A stretch of 64,000 bases of DNA from positions 17,236-81,235 of the forward strand of contig JAHYIT010000006.1 of assembly GCA_019429205.1 (NCBI GenBank). Reading direction: 5' to 3'. Each line of letters opens with the position of its first letter. Within the stretch, counting starts at the first letter, position 1. The translations under genes were made by a program, and so were the position numbers. Under the pieces are notes generated by a model, which was given only the letters and a program-made list of their open reading frames with translations, made no database searches and had not been told where the DNA came from. Source of the DNA: Mariniphaga sp. GTDB lineage: Bacteria > Bacteroidota > Bacteroidia > Bacteroidales > Prolixibacteraceae. Positions 1 through 8,945 of the stretch are shown in pieces.

Positions 1-2
1 CC

Positions 3-1313
3 TCTGCATTTAATAACTGGCCGGAGTTTCAGGAAATCAGCTCATCCGCCTGGATATTGGACAGCACCTGGCACGGGAAAAACAGCCCAACCAAAATAAT
101 TATTGAAAACGATGAGCATCCCGTAACAAATGGTTTGTCAGGCTTTTTTATTTTCGATGAATTGTGGATAAATGCCGGGAAAAATGAAAAATTTGAAATT
201 CTGGGAAGTGCCACAAACGAAGATTTTTTAAATAAAGGAATGGAGAATCAGCCTGCAATAATGGTTTCAGAATTCGGAAAAGGAAGGATATTCCATACCA
301 TTCTGGGGCATGACGTAAGAGCCATGCGAAATACCGGTTTTCAAACTCTGCTGCGAAGAGCCGTTGAGTGGGCGGCAACAGGAGAGGTAGCCCAAATTTT
401 GCCACAGGAACTCAGTCTAAAGAATGTTCCGGAGCAAAACTATTCGTGGCAAAAATCTGATACCACTTTCGCCCTGCTGAAAGGGGAAAATATGGTATGG
501 CAATACAATTTTAACACGAAACACGGCAGGCCGTTTTTTCATCCTGTTTATGCGGGCAGAAATAATTTAACCTGCCTGAGCCCCGTCGATCACCGATGGC
601 ATTTGGGGCAATGGTTTTGCTGGAAATACATAAACGGGGTAAATTACTGGGAATACCTTGGTGATTCATTCAACTCAGCAGGGAAAACTGAAATTCAATC
701 TATTGAAATTATATCAAATCCTGATTATTCTGCTGAAATTAACATGGAAATTGTTTATCATCCTGTAAGTGGGGAGAATGTTTTGGCTGAAAAACGGGTT
801 ATTAAAGTTTCACCTCCGCAGGAAAACGGGAATATTCAGATGGATTACAATTTTGTTTTTGAAGCTCTTGCTGATACAGTTTTGTTGGATCGTACCCCGA
901 TTGAAGGCGAACCGGATGGGAAATCGTGGGGCGGATATGCCGGACTTTCCATCAGGTTTAATCAGGACTTTACAGATTCACGTTTTATTTCGGCGTGGGG
1001 CGACCATGAAAACATCAACGGAAAAACAGGCGATTGGTTGTACATGGGTTTTAAGGGCCTTGACGGGAAACCGGTTGGCACTCAGATAATGGTTTACCCG
1101 GAACCCCAAACCGAAGGGGCTGCCTGGTATTCTGTGAATACCGGTGATTTGCCGTTTTATTATTTCAGTCCGGCTGTTTTATACAAGAAATCTATGATGC
1201 TTTTAAGAGGAGAAAAGTTACATTTGAATTATCGTATAGTTCATCATAACGCCGAAGTAACTGAATCCATATTGAAAAATCATTTTATGAAATTTTCTGA
1301 AAAGAAAAATTAA
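3..1313 (+). CDS. ThuA-like / PmoA (DUF6807) fusion protein, 5' partial
   Basis: The frame of the 418-aa ORF stays open to base 3 with no stop, so the listed TTG start at 57 is only where the window cuts the gene; the true start lies upstream. The first ~110 visible residues end with a ThuA-like segment (GKGRIFHTILGHDVRAM), a fold of the glutamine-amidotransferase class linked to sugar utilisation. The rest resembles the PmoA/DUF6807 family (RPFFHPVYAG, then DHRWHLGQWFCWKYINGVNYWE). The name 'methane oxygenase PmoA' given to this family is misleading; it is found among sugar genes of Bacteroidota and Planctomycetota. The next gene, a Gfo/Idh oxidoreductase, starts 9 bp downstream, so the two are probably cotranscribed and act on a related sugar derivative. 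The exact reaction is unknown. Confidence 0.8.
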   Translation, partial: SAFNNWPEFQEISSSAWILDSTWHGKNSPTKIIIENDEHPVTNGLSGFFIFDELWINAGKNEKFEILGSATNEDFLNKGMENQPAIMVSEFGKGRIFHTILGHDVRAMRNTGFQTLLRRAVEWAATGEVAQILPQELSLKNVPEQNYSWQKSDTTFALLKGENMVWQYNFNTKHGRPFFHPVYAGRNNLTCLSPVDHRWHLGQWFCWKYINGVNYWEYLGDSFNSAGKTEIQSIEIISNPDYSAEINMEIVYHPVSGENVLAEKRVIKVSPPQENGNIQMDYNFVFEALADTVLLDRTPIEGEPDGKSWGGYAGLSIRFNQDFTDSRFISAWGDHENINGKTGDWLYMGFKGLDGKPVGTQIMVYPEPQTEGAAWYSVNTGDLPFYYFSPAVLYKKSMMLLRGEKLHLNYRIVHHNAEVTESILKNHFMKFSEKKN

Positions 1314-1322
1314 AAAGAAACC

Positions 1323-2687
1323 ATGAAAAAAACCGAACAAAAATTATCGAGAAGGGATTTTTTGAAAAGTACCTCAGCCGGAGTTGCCGGAACTGTTTTG
1401 GTTCCCACCATACTTTCATCGTGTGCCAAAGGTATTAACGATCGTATTTTAATGGCCCACATCGGGGTGGGGTCGCGCGGGCAGAGTACTATGAAAAGCT
1501 ATTTTGTACCCCTGGAAACTTCCTTTTCGGTAGCCACCTGCGATCCGTTTGAGCAGCGCCGGAATGCTTCATCTGATTATATCAGGACACAATACCGCGA
1601 AAAAGGTGTAAAAGCTCCGAAGTGTAATCCTTATCTTCATTACCGGGAGATACTGGAGCGCAGCGATATCGATGCGGTTCATATTTCCACACCCGATCAC
1701 TGGCATGTTCCGCTGGCAGTGGAAGCAGCGCGCGCCGGAAAACATATTTACTTAGAAAAACCGCTCGGTTTGAGCTATCCCAATTTTAAAATTCTTGAAA
1801 AAGAAGTGAAGGAAAATGATGTAAGGTTTCATTATGGCACCCAGCAACGCTCAATGCGCCATATTCAACTGGGAATAGATATGATAAAGGATGGAAAAAT
1901 CGGCGAAATTGAAAGGGTGGAAGTCTGGGCGCCGGGTTACAATCCGGTTGAATCACCGGTTTGCCAAGAAGTGCCGGTTCCCGATGATTTTGATTACGAC
2001 CTTTGGACCGGCCCTGCACTACTAAATACTTATTGCCCCGACCGCGTTACCAATAACAGTAGCTGGTTTCAGTGGGACTACAGCATCGGGTTTCTGGCCG
2101 GCTGGGGTGCACATCCGCTCGATGTTATGGCTTGGGCACTGAAAGATAAGCTGAACGGAAAATACGCCTGCGAAGGCACCGGAAAGTACTGGGAACCTGG
2201 TGGAATTTACAATAACATCCGGGCCTGGGATTTGAATTATGCCTATGATTCAGGTATTCAAATGCACTTTTTCGATACAGATTTTGCCAATGAAAACAAC
2301 TTGTTGCATTACCGGAATCTGAAAGAAGGAAACGGAACAACATTTTACGGAACAAAAGGCTGGATTTCCCTCAGCCGGTCATCCGCCCAATCGAATCTTT
2401 CCGACCTGGACAGACAATTGAATGATTTTCCCAAAAATGAAAACGGTTGGATTCGAAGTGAAGAAAATACAATGGGGCAATTGTTTGTTGATGTTATTAA
2501 AGGAAATATTCCGGAAGTTTGTCCGCTTGATGATGCCATTATTTCCGACTGTGTCAGTCACATGGGAAATATTGCCATCCGTACCGGGCGAAAGATTACC
2601 TGGAACCCGTTGAAGGGCGAAGTGGAAGAAGATCAGGAAGCAAATCGTTGGTTTTTCCGTGAAATGAGGAATCCTTATCAGATTTGA
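1323..2687 (+). CDS. Gfo/Idh/MocA family oxidoreductase with Tat-type signal
   Basis: 454 aa. The N-terminus carries a twin-arginine motif (SRRDFLKS), a hydrophobic stretch and LSSC, so export as a Tat lipoprotein is likely. The Rossmann part gives GVGSRGQS near residue 50, and DHWHVPLAVEAARAGKHIYLEKP contains the EKP motif of Gfo/Idh enzymes, which oxidise or reduce sugars using NAD(P). The C-terminal half has the usual alpha/beta substrate domain with the GWGAHPLD segment. It follows the ThuA/PmoA-like gene by 9 bp. Family assignment is firm; substrate is not deducible. A second Tat-type member of the family lies at 32787-34091. Confidence 0.9.
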   Translation: MKKTEQKLSRRDFLKSTSAGVAGTVLVPTILSSCAKGINDRILMAHIGVGSRGQSTMKSYFVPLETSFSVATCDPFEQRRNASSDYIRTQYREKGVKAPKCNPYLHYREILERSDIDAVHISTPDHWHVPLAVEAARAGKHIYLEKPLGLSYPNFKILEKEVKENDVRFHYGTQQRSMRHIQLGIDMIKDGKIGEIERVEVWAPGYNPVESPVCQEVPVPDDFDYDLWTGPALLNTYCPDRVTNNSSWFQWDYSIGFLAGWGAHPLDVMAWALKDKLNGKYACEGTGKYWEPGGIYNNIRAWDLNYAYDSGIQMHFFDTDFANENNLLHYRNLKEGNGTTFYGTKGWISLSRSSAQSNLSDLDRQLNDFPKNENGWIRSEENTMGQLFVDVIKGNIPEVCPLDDAIISDCVSHMGNIAIRTGRKITWNPLKGEVEEDQEANRWFFREMRNPYQI

Positions 2688-2817
2688 TTGATTTTGTAGA
2701 AAAGCTTTCAGAAAGATTTGTCGGGTTAATTTTCATATTTTCTTCTTTTAATCCGTAACCACATTAATCTTACGATATAAAAAATGCCCGAAAACAGAAT
2801 AATTATAAAAATGATAC

Positions 2818-3276
2818 TTAAAACTGAATAAGCTGACGTTCATCTTTTTCAATTGCCGGACCTGAGTGAACAGTACGCATCCGGTGCCGAATTCCATTGT
2901 TTTCTGAAAGAATCATTAAATCCGGTGTGTCGAAGTAAGTATCGGTGAAATCTTCATCTCCAAATTCAGCTTCAAATCTGTAATCCTCATCATTGAGCCA
3001 GGCAACATCTTTATAACGTACAACCAACCAATCCCAAACTTCATCAATTTGTTCAAGCGGCAATCTCAGTTTAATTTCATATTCAATGCGAATGTTATTA
3101 TCGTCGTTGGATGGGTGTTGAAGAGAATTCCCTGAATCCTGAGCTTTTATATCCGTTAAATATTCCTGACTGAAAGTAGCCCGGGAATCAACAAAAGCAA
3201 TTCCGGGTATGGTTAAAACCAAAGCAACAAAGAAAAGAGATAGTCTGAAAAGCAATGCCTTAAATTTTGCCAACAT
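2818..3276 (-). CDS. short CYTH-like protein with signal sequence, probably truncated
   Basis: 152 aa. Residues 1-30 form a signal peptide or membrane anchor. From about residue 62 the sequence looks like the start of a CYTH/triphosphate-tunnel fold: YEIKLRLP (the E-x-K strand), then DTYFDTPDLMIL and GIRHRMR. CYTH domains usually run 170-200 residues with several more charged strands, but this ORF stops right after KDERQLIQF. In another frame directly past the stop, codons down to about 2726 would encode a hydrophobic stretch followed by a basic tail, so a frameshift joining the two is possible. Family assignment is tentative and function unknown. No partner gene is evident; the flanking genes point to different operons. 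Confidence 0.5.
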   Translation of the reverse strand: MLAKFKALLFRLSLFFVALVLTIPGIAFVDSRATFSQEYLTDIKAQDSGNSLQHPSNDDNNIRIEYEIKLRLPLEQIDEVWDWLVVRYKDVAWLNDEDYRFEAEFGDEDFTDTYFDTPDLMILSENNGIRHRMRTVHSGPAIEKDERQLIQF

Positions 3277-3351
3277 ATTTTCACCTGTTTTTTAACAAAT
3301 TGCAAATTTTGAATACAATATAACTAAAAAAGCAGGATTGATTGGAATGTT

Positions 3352-5769
3352 TTACAACTCAGGAAATCTTTTCTCATCGGTTTCCCGCATCATATCGTAT
3401 GCATTCCTGAAAATCTTTTCCACGTTTGGTTTCGAAAAGTATTCCCCATCAATTCCATAAGCAGGCCGGTGTTCCATTGCAGAAAGCGTGCGTGGCGCAG
3501 TGTCAAGATAATCGAATGCTTTTTGTTCTTCAATTACCTTTTGCATCATATAAGCCGAAGCGCCACCCGGGTAATCTTCGTCAACAAAAAGTACTTTATT
3601 CGTTTTTTTAACCGATTCAAGAATGATTTGATTAATATCGAAAGGTATCAGGGTTTGCACATCAATCACTTCTGCCGAAATTCCTTTAGACCTTGTTAGC
3701 AAACGGGCTGCTTTAATGGCGTGGTGTGAGTTCCATCCGTAAGTTACAATCGTAATATCGGTGCCGGTTCGTAAGATTTCCGGAACACCAAGCGGAATTT
3801 TATATTTACCGATATTGGCCGGCATTTTTTCCTTTACATTGTAGCCTTTCAATGGCTCAATCACCAGCGCAGGATCGTTTCCTTCGAGCAGGGTGGTGTA
3901 AAAACCTGCTGCTTGTGTGAGGTTTCGGGGTACGCACAAATATATTCCTCGCATGGAACCCAATAGCATTTGCATCGGCGAACCCGCGTGCCAGATTCCC
4001 TGCAACTGATGACCGCGCGTGCGAATAATCACGGGCGCAGCCTGTTTCCCATGAGTCCGGTATTGCATGGTGGCCAGGTCGTCGCTGATTTGCGACAGCG
4101 CGTAAATCAGGTAATCCAAATATTGAATTTCAGCAATGGGGCGAAAGCCCCGCAACGCCAATCCAATTCCCTGTCCAAGGATTGTGGCTTCCCGGATTCC
4201 TGCGTCTGAAACTCGGTCGGCACCGTATTTTTTCTGCATCCCCTTCATTCCCTGGTTTACATCGCCCAGTTTGCCGGTATCCTGACCAAAAGTTACCAGA
4301 TTCGGATATTTATGAAAAAGAACATCAAAGTTTTTACTGATGATTACCGAACCGTTTACTTCCGGTGCATTCTTGTCATATTTTACAGGAACTCCGGTAA
4401 CATTCAGCGTTGAATCAACGCCTGTTCTGTAAAGTTGTTTGTTGTAAAATTCGGCGCTGTTTGCTTCAAATTTTTTAATCCATTCTTTTAGTTCTTTCCG
4501 GTCATTTTCGACTTCTTTTTTCAGGTGAATTTTCAAAGAAAGGCCTTTTGCAAAACTCAAATGCGAACGTCGTGTCGGAAATGTTTTTTGTGTAATTTTT
4601 TCAAAATCAGATAAAGTGTAAGTTGGGAGATCGACTTTATTTTCAATTTTCAAGATGATTTTTCTAATTTCATCCTGCTCTTTTTTAAACCCGCCAATGT
4701 AATTTTGCCAGGCATTGTCCCGGGCTTCCTTTGCCAGTTTTTCAGCTTTCTTTTCAATCTTTTCCAGGGCTTCTGAATCCACTTTTGCCTCTTCCAGCAA
4801 CCACTTTCTAAATTGCTTTAAAGCATCGTGTTCCTTTTCCCATCCCAGCCGTTCGCGTGTTTTGTAACGTTCGTGCGAACCTGAAGTGGAATGGCCTAAC
4901 GGCTGGGTAAGTTCGGTAATGTGAAAAACTGCCGGAACATGTGTTTCCCTGCATTTGGCAACTCCCCCGGCAAAAGTTTCTACAAGCACCGGGTAATCCC
5001 AGCCTTTGCAGGTGTAGATCTCAATTCCGTTTGTATTTTTTTCTTTTCGAAATCCTTTTAATACTTCCGAAATACTCGATTTTGTGGTTTGCAGTTCAAC
5101 AGGTACACTAATTCCGTAATTATCATCGTAAACCGCAACAACCACAGGAACCTGCATCACGCCTGCCGCATTGATGGTTTCAAAGAAAATACCTTCCGAA
5201 GTACTGGCATCGCCAATCATTCCAAAAGCAACTTCGTTACCGGTTACATTATTTTTAAGATGCTTTTTTAGCGACGGATTGTTGCGTACTATTTTTGAAG
5301 CTTGCGCCAATCCCAGCAAACGAGGTACTTGTCCGGCTGTAGGAGAAATATCAGATGCTGAATTGTACTGGTCGAGGAGATTTTTTATTTCACCGTTTTC
5401 ATCGATGTTTCGGGTGCTGAAATGGTTGTTGAAGTTTCGTCCAACGGTTGACGGGTTAAATTCGATATCGGTATCGCCGTAAATCATGGCAAAAAACTCT
5501 TCGGGCTGAAGCAATCCGAGATATAGCATAAAAGTCTGGTCGCGGTAATAGCCCGATCGCCAGTCGCCTTTTTGAAAGGTTTTTGCATACGCAATTTGCG
5601 TCACCTCTTTCCCGTCGCCAAAAATACCAAAATGTGCGCGGCCATTATGAACCTCGCGTCGTCCAAGTATGCTTAACTGGCGGCTTAAGTAAGCAATATA
5701 ATAGTCGTTTAAGGCTTCTTTTGTCAAAACTTTGGTTGTTGATTTAATTTCAGTTTTCTCTAAAAACAT
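3352..5769 (-). CDS. 2-oxoacid dehydrogenase E1, fused alpha and beta subunits
   Basis: 805 aa, a single-chain fusion common in Bacteroidota. The N-terminal half is the alpha subunit with the thiamine-diphosphate motif GDASTSEG...DDNYGIS (about residues 190-225) and the phosphorylation-loop-like GHSTSGSHERYK. The C-terminal half is the beta subunit (VTFGQDTGKLGDVNQG, IRTRGHQLQGIWHAGSPMQ, then a transketolase-C domain ending FVDEDYPGGASAYMM). It should decarboxylate branched-chain 2-oxoacids or pyruvate within a multienzyme complex. No E2 or E3 gene is nearby, so partners must be elsewhere. It sits alone on the minus strand with a 340-bp upstream gap containing a repeat element. Substrate among 2-oxoacids is not decided. 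Confidence 0.9.
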   Translation of the reverse strand: MFLEKTEIKSTTKVLTKEALNDYYIAYLSRQLSILGRREVHNGRAHFGIFGDGKEVTQIAYAKTFQKGDWRSGYYRDQTFMLYLGLLQPEEFFAMIYGDTDIEFNPSTVGRNFNNHFSTRNIDENGEIKNLLDQYNSASDISPTAGQVPRLLGLAQASKIVRNNPSLKKHLKNNVTGNEVAFGMIGDASTSEGIFFETINAAGVMQVPVVVAVYDDNYGISVPVELQTTKSSISEVLKGFRKEKNTNGIEIYTCKGWDYPVLVETFAGGVAKCRETHVPAVFHITELTQPLGHSTSGSHERYKTRERLGWEKEHDALKQFRKWLLEEAKVDSEALEKIEKKAEKLAKEARDNAWQNYIGGFKKEQDEIRKIILKIENKVDLPTYTLSDFEKITQKTFPTRRSHLSFAKGLSLKIHLKKEVENDRKELKEWIKKFEANSAEFYNKQLYRTGVDSTLNVTGVPVKYDKNAPEVNGSVIISKNFDVLFHKYPNLVTFGQDTGKLGDVNQGMKGMQKKYGADRVSDAGIREATILGQGIGLALRGFRPIAEIQYLDYLIYALSQISDDLATMQYRTHGKQAAPVIIRTRGHQLQGIWHAGSPMQMLLGSMRGIYLCVPRNLTQAAGFYTTLLEGNDPALVIEPLKGYNVKEKMPANIGKYKIPLGVPEILRTGTDITIVTYGWNSHHAIKAARLLTRSKGISAEVIDVQTLIPFDINQIILESVKKTNKVLFVDEDYPGGASAYMMQKVIEEQKAFDYLDTAPRTLSAMEHRPAYGIDGEYFSKPNVEKIFRNAYDMMRETDEKRFPEL

Positions 5770-5948
5770 GCTCTTTATTTTGTCTTTAAACCACTGAAAT
5801 AACGTTTTGAAGTTGAGATTTGTTTAATAGAAATTCAATGCATAAATGCAGAAATGAAATAATGCAAGAATATGCAGGGAATCAATGGAATTATTAAATC
5901 ATCTATTGAATTATGCACAAATCACCACAAATCTCTACCAATCACAAT

Positions 5949-6088
5949 TATACTAAAAACGGGATAAATTTATACATTTATGTAAATTGGCAAAAAGCAA
6001 TTGGCAGTTGGCAAGTCATTTTGCCAACTGCACTTTTGCCAACTGCCAACTAAATTTGGTTGGCACATTTTATCCCGTGCGAAGTATA
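5949..6088. repeat. MITE-like element, copy 1
   Basis: A 140-bp unit bounded by TATACT and AGTATA. The outer 20 bp form a terminal inverted repeat matching at 16 of 20 positions (mismatches only in a central 4-bp block), with CGGGATAAA / TTTATCCCG as the inner part. The core is rich in TTGGCA words and can fold on itself (ttggcaagtcattttgccaa). A second copy lies at 27836-27979 with the same ends and a different core. It occupies the gap between the E1 dehydrogenase start and the DUF4251 gene. No ORF is inside. The remainder of this gap (5770-5948) is AT-rich with no gene seen. Confidence 0.8.
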
Positions 6089-6109
6089 ATCACCACCAAT
6101 CTCCAACTT

Positions 6110-6628
6110 TCACTCTTGCTCCTCATCCGGTTTTTGAATGCTTCCGTAATACGAAATGGCTTGCCGGTTGGTGCTGGTTACATTAAGTGTGGAATATCCC
6201 AACTCCGAAATGAAGAAAGAATACGTAATGTAGTCCATTTTGTTTTTGACTTCCAGTTTAATCCTGTATCCATTCCCATCACTTTCCATTTCATAATTCT
6301 CGATGGGATGTGAAAAATCGAAAGCTGAATTACGGCCGCCATAATCTACATGATAGGCAACACCATAAAATGGTAAATACGAAAAAACTGAATCGCCCCT
6401 TACTTCAGCCTCAAAGGTATAACTTAGTTGAATACTCCCTCCTCCAAGCGGCATGGCATGAGTTGGAATAAATACAAATGTTTTGTTCTCAACCAGATTT
6501 TTTACTTCTTCTTTTCTTTTTTCCTGACGTTCTTCCCTTCGTTCTTTCCGGCTTTTTGCCGGTTCCTGGGCAAAAAGGTCAGGAAGAACTAATGTAAAAA
6601 AAAGTGTGAATAAAATTATTCCTTTCAT
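6110..6628 (-). CDS. DUF4251 domain secreted protein
   Basis: 172 aa with a signal peptide (cleavage likely after LFAQ, residue 21), then a highly charged R/E/K helix and a compact beta-rich domain (FVFIPTHAMPLGGGSIQLSY, FYGVAYHVDYGG, GYSTLNVTSTNRQAISYYGSI) matching DUF4251, a Bacteroidota-specific periplasmic or surface family of unknown function. It is transcribed divergently from nfo. The call rests on overall pattern; no catalytic residues are evident. Confidence 0.8.
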   Translation of the reverse strand: MKGIILFTLFFTLVLPDLFAQEPAKSRKERREERQEKRKEEVKNLVENKTFVFIPTHAMPLGGGSIQLSYTFEAEVRGDSVFSYLPFYGVAYHVDYGGRNSAFDFSHPIENYEMESDGNGYRIKLEVKNKMDYITYSFFISELGYSTLNVTSTNRQAISYYGSIQKPDEEQE

Positions 6629-6734
6629 GGCTTCGTATTTTTTAATTGAACCAATAAGCTTATTTTCGCTTCATCAATCCGCTGTTAAGCAAAAATTGTT
6701 CCGGCGGAGTTTACGTTAAAAACTAAAATTGGTT

Positions 6735-7583
6735 ATGACTGAAAAATATTTTGGTGCGCATGTGAGCGCTGCGGGGGGTGTTGAAAATGCACCTGTAAAC
6801 GCTCATGAAATTGGCGCCACGGCATTTGCCCTGTTTACCAAAAACCAGCGACAATGGCAGGCAAAACCGCTGACGGGGGAAAGCATCAGCGCTTTTAAAA
6901 CGAATTGCGAAAAATTTGGCTACAAACCGCAGCAAATCCTGCCTCACGACAGTTATCTGATTAATTTGGGCCACCCGGAAAAAGCGGCGCTGCAAAAATC
7001 GCGCGATGCGTTTTTAGAGGAAATGCAGCGCTGCGAACAACTGGGCCTCGACCGGCTGAACTTCCATCCCGGAAGCCATCTTAATAAAATGAGTGAGGAT
7101 GAATGTCTGGCTACCATTGCACAGTCCATCAATATTTCTTTGGGAAAAACAAATGGTGTAACTGCCGTAATTGAAAATACCGCCGGACAGGGAACCAATC
7201 TCGGTTTTTCGTTTTACCAGTTGAAAAAAATCATAGACCAGGTGGAAGATAAAAGCCGGGTAGGGGTTTGCATCGATACGGCCCATGCCTATTCTGCGGG
7301 CTATGATTTGAAAACCAAATCCGGCTTTGAGAAGGTTTTTCAGGAATTTGACGAAGTTATTGGTTTCGAATACCTGAAAGGAATGCACCTGAACGATTCC
7401 AAAAAAGATTTCGGCTCGAAGGTGGACCGCCACGACAGTTTGGGGAAAGGCACGCTGGGACTGGAAGTTTTTGAATGTATTATGAATGATGAACGTTTTT
7501 CCGGCATTCCACTTATTTTGGAAACACCCAACGAAGACCTTTGGGCCGAAGAAATAAAACTTTTGAAAAGCCTGCAAAAATGA
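6735..7583 (+). CDS. nfo: endonuclease IV (AP endonuclease)
   Basis: 282 aa from ATG 6735; the track's TTG at 6729 adds only two residues. Endonuclease IV cuts the DNA backbone 5' of abasic sites in base-excision repair, using a trinuclear zinc centre in a TIM barrel. Family signatures present: [10 protein letters not shown] at the start, [22 protein letters not shown] and [24 protein letters not shown], which hold the His/Asp/Glu ligands. Length is normal. The stop overlaps the ATG of the next gene (ATGA), so translation is probably coupled. Confidence 0.95.
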   Translation: MTEKYFGAHVSAAGGVENAPVNAHEIGATAFALFTKNQRQWQAKPLTGESISAFKTNCEKFGYKPQQILPHDSYLINLGHPEKAALQKSRDAFLEEMQRCEQLGLDRLNFHPGSHLNKMSEDECLATIAQSINISLGKTNGVTAVIENTAGQGTNLGFSFYQLKKIIDQVEDKSRVGVCIDTAHAYSAGYDLKTKSGFEKVFQEFDEVIGFEYLKGMHLNDSKKDFGSKVDRHDSLGKGTLGLEVFECIMNDERFSGIPLILETPNEDLWAEEIKLLKSLQK

Positions 7584-8416
7584 GCGAGGTAGTTTACCTG
7601 AACGGCACATTCATCCTTAAAGAAAAAGCGGCCATTTCTCCCGACGACCGTGGGTTTATTTTTGCAGACGGTGTTTACGAAGTGATTAAATATTACAACG
7701 GAAAACCTTTCCGATTCGCCGACCATCTGGAACGGCTGGAGAGAAGTTTACAGGAAGTTCAAAACGGATTTGAAGATTTAGCGGGCCTTGGATCGATTTT
7801 CAGCAAGTTACTGGAAGAAAACAATCTGGTTAAAACACATGCCGGAGTTTATTTGCAGATTACCCGCGGAGCAAACAAACGGGTACATCATTTTCCTGAA
7901 GGAGTTCAACCAACGGTTTATGCTTTTGCATTTACACTGCCTTCGTTTACCGAAAATCTGGAAAAAGGAATAAAAGTGATTACCCATGAAGATATCCGGT
8001 GGTTGCGCTGCGATATTAAATCGGTGGCCTTGTTGCCCAATACCATGCTGTACAACCAGGCAGTGGAGGCCGGGGCTGGGGAGTGCATCCTTATCCGTAA
8101 CGGAAAAGTTACCGAAGCTACTCATTCCAGCGTGCTGGCGGTAAAAAACGGAACTGTAATCACACATCCGCTTTCGAACCTGATTTTACCGGGCATTACC
8201 CGGAAAGTGGTTCTGGAAATTTGCGCGGAAAATAATATTCCGGTGGAAGAACGGGCCTTTTCAGAACACGAGTTGTACGAAATGGATGAACTGATAATTG
8301 CCGGTACCGGCAGCGAAATAACACCGGTTATCCGGATAAATGATACACCGGCGGGAAACAAAAAACCGGGTGAAATTACCCGGTTTCTGCAGCGTAAGTT
8401 TTTTTATTTGGTCTGA
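7580..8416 (+). CDS. dat: D-amino-acid aminotransferase-like (class IV aminotransferase)
   Basis: 278 aa from ATG 7580, which overlaps the nfo stop; the listed start at 7541 runs back into nfo and is not needed. Fold-type IV PLP enzyme. Hallmarks are the start ([30 protein letters not shown]), the lysine region [19 protein letters not shown], whose DIKS lysine should bind PLP, and GTGSEITPV near the end. The pattern fits D-alanine transaminases, which make D-glutamate or D-alanine for peptidoglycan, better than branched-chain aminotransferases. D- versus other class IV specificity is inferred. Confidence 0.85.
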   Translation: MSEVVYLNGTFILKEKAAISPDDRGFIFADGVYEVIKYYNGKPFRFADHLERLERSLQEVQNGFEDLAGLGSIFSKLLEENNLVKTHAGVYLQITRGANKRVHHFPEGVQPTVYAFAFTLPSFTENLEKGIKVITHEDIRWLRCDIKSVALLPNTMLYNQAVEAGAGECILIRNGKVTEATHSSVLAVKNGTVITHPLSNLILPGITRKVVLEICAENNIPVEERAFSEHELYEMDELIIAGTGSEITPVIRINDTPAGNKKPGEITRFLQRKFFYLV

Positions 8417-8501
8417 TTTCATTGACGTTTTCTTGCCAATCTTTAAAAATAAGTGTTTACAGCAAACCCGAATTGGTCAATAAAGATTCTTTTAAAACTT
8501 G

Positions 8502-8645
8502 TTATGTTATTTTGTTCATAAAATAAAAGAATGGCTTTTTTACATAACTATTTGTTGCAGAAAGACCTTCAAAAATTTCTTTGGAAGAAATTTCCTGATT
8601 TTTTTTAATGAGATCAATAATTTCCAGTTCTCTTATGTCATTCAT
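8502..8645 (-). pseudogene. small HTH-like ORF, probable remnant of a larger regulator or Fic-type gene
   Basis: Not in the ORF track. 47 codons from ATG 8645 to TAA 8502, beginning MNDIRELEIIDLIKKNQEIS. The first 35 residues look like the start of a winged helix (SSKEIFEGLSATNSY), then the sequence breaks into VKKPFFYFMNKIT and stops before the recognition helix. Such N-terminal HTHs head larger Fic-family or regulator proteins, so this looks like a decayed 5' end. Repeated GGCTCA words, including an inverted pair, lie just upstream at 8661-8708. The rest of the gap 8417-8945 holds only the transketolase terminator. Confidence 0.4.
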
Positions 8646-8660
8646 AGAACTTAAATTTAT

Positions 8661-8708
8661 GGCTCACAAATATAATCATTGCGGCTCAAATGGTGACATA
8701 ATTGAGCC
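8661..8708 (-). promoter_or_regulatory. GGCTCA repeat cluster, operator-like
   Basis: On the plus strand GGCTCAA (8683-8689) and TTGAGCC (8702-8708) form a perfect 7-bp inverted repeat with a 12-bp spacer. A third half-site, GGCTCAC, starts at 8661, 22 bp (about two helical turns) from the next. The cluster lies 16 bp upstream of the small HTH ORF, where an autoregulatory operator would be expected. Regulatory meaning is inferred. Confidence 0.4.
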
Positions 8709-8844
8709 GTATTTTTGTTTGTGGGGAGCTTCAAAGTTGGGTCAAGATTGAAATGGTTCAAGTTCTGGTGGGATAAATTTTTTCAGCCGGAGGTAAAATA
8801 AATACAGATTTTTGCAAGGGACCACTGTCTGATTAAATGAATGA

Positions 8845-8884
8845 AATAAAAAAACCTTCAAGGTATCCAAAAACCTTGAAGGTT
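8845..8884 (-). terminator. Rho-independent terminator of the transketolase gene
   Basis: AACCTTCAAGG (8853-8863) pairs with CCTTGAAGGTT (8874-8884), an 11-bp stem; in minus-strand RNA it is followed by a run of U. It lies about 60 bp past the tkt stop. Confidence 0.85.
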
Positions 8885-8945
8885 CAATTTGCTGATTACT
8901 AAAAACTTTTCCTTAGTTCTGTCCTTGGGAAAATACTTTAAAGAG

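Noticed and set aside
6050-6088. TTGGCAC in the MITE-like elements as a sigma-54 -24 box
   Set aside because: No GC-containing -12 element at the required spacing in either copy.
7014-7610. 198-aa minus-strand ORF over nfo
   Set aside because: Antisense shadow of nfo/dat; the translation has no family features.
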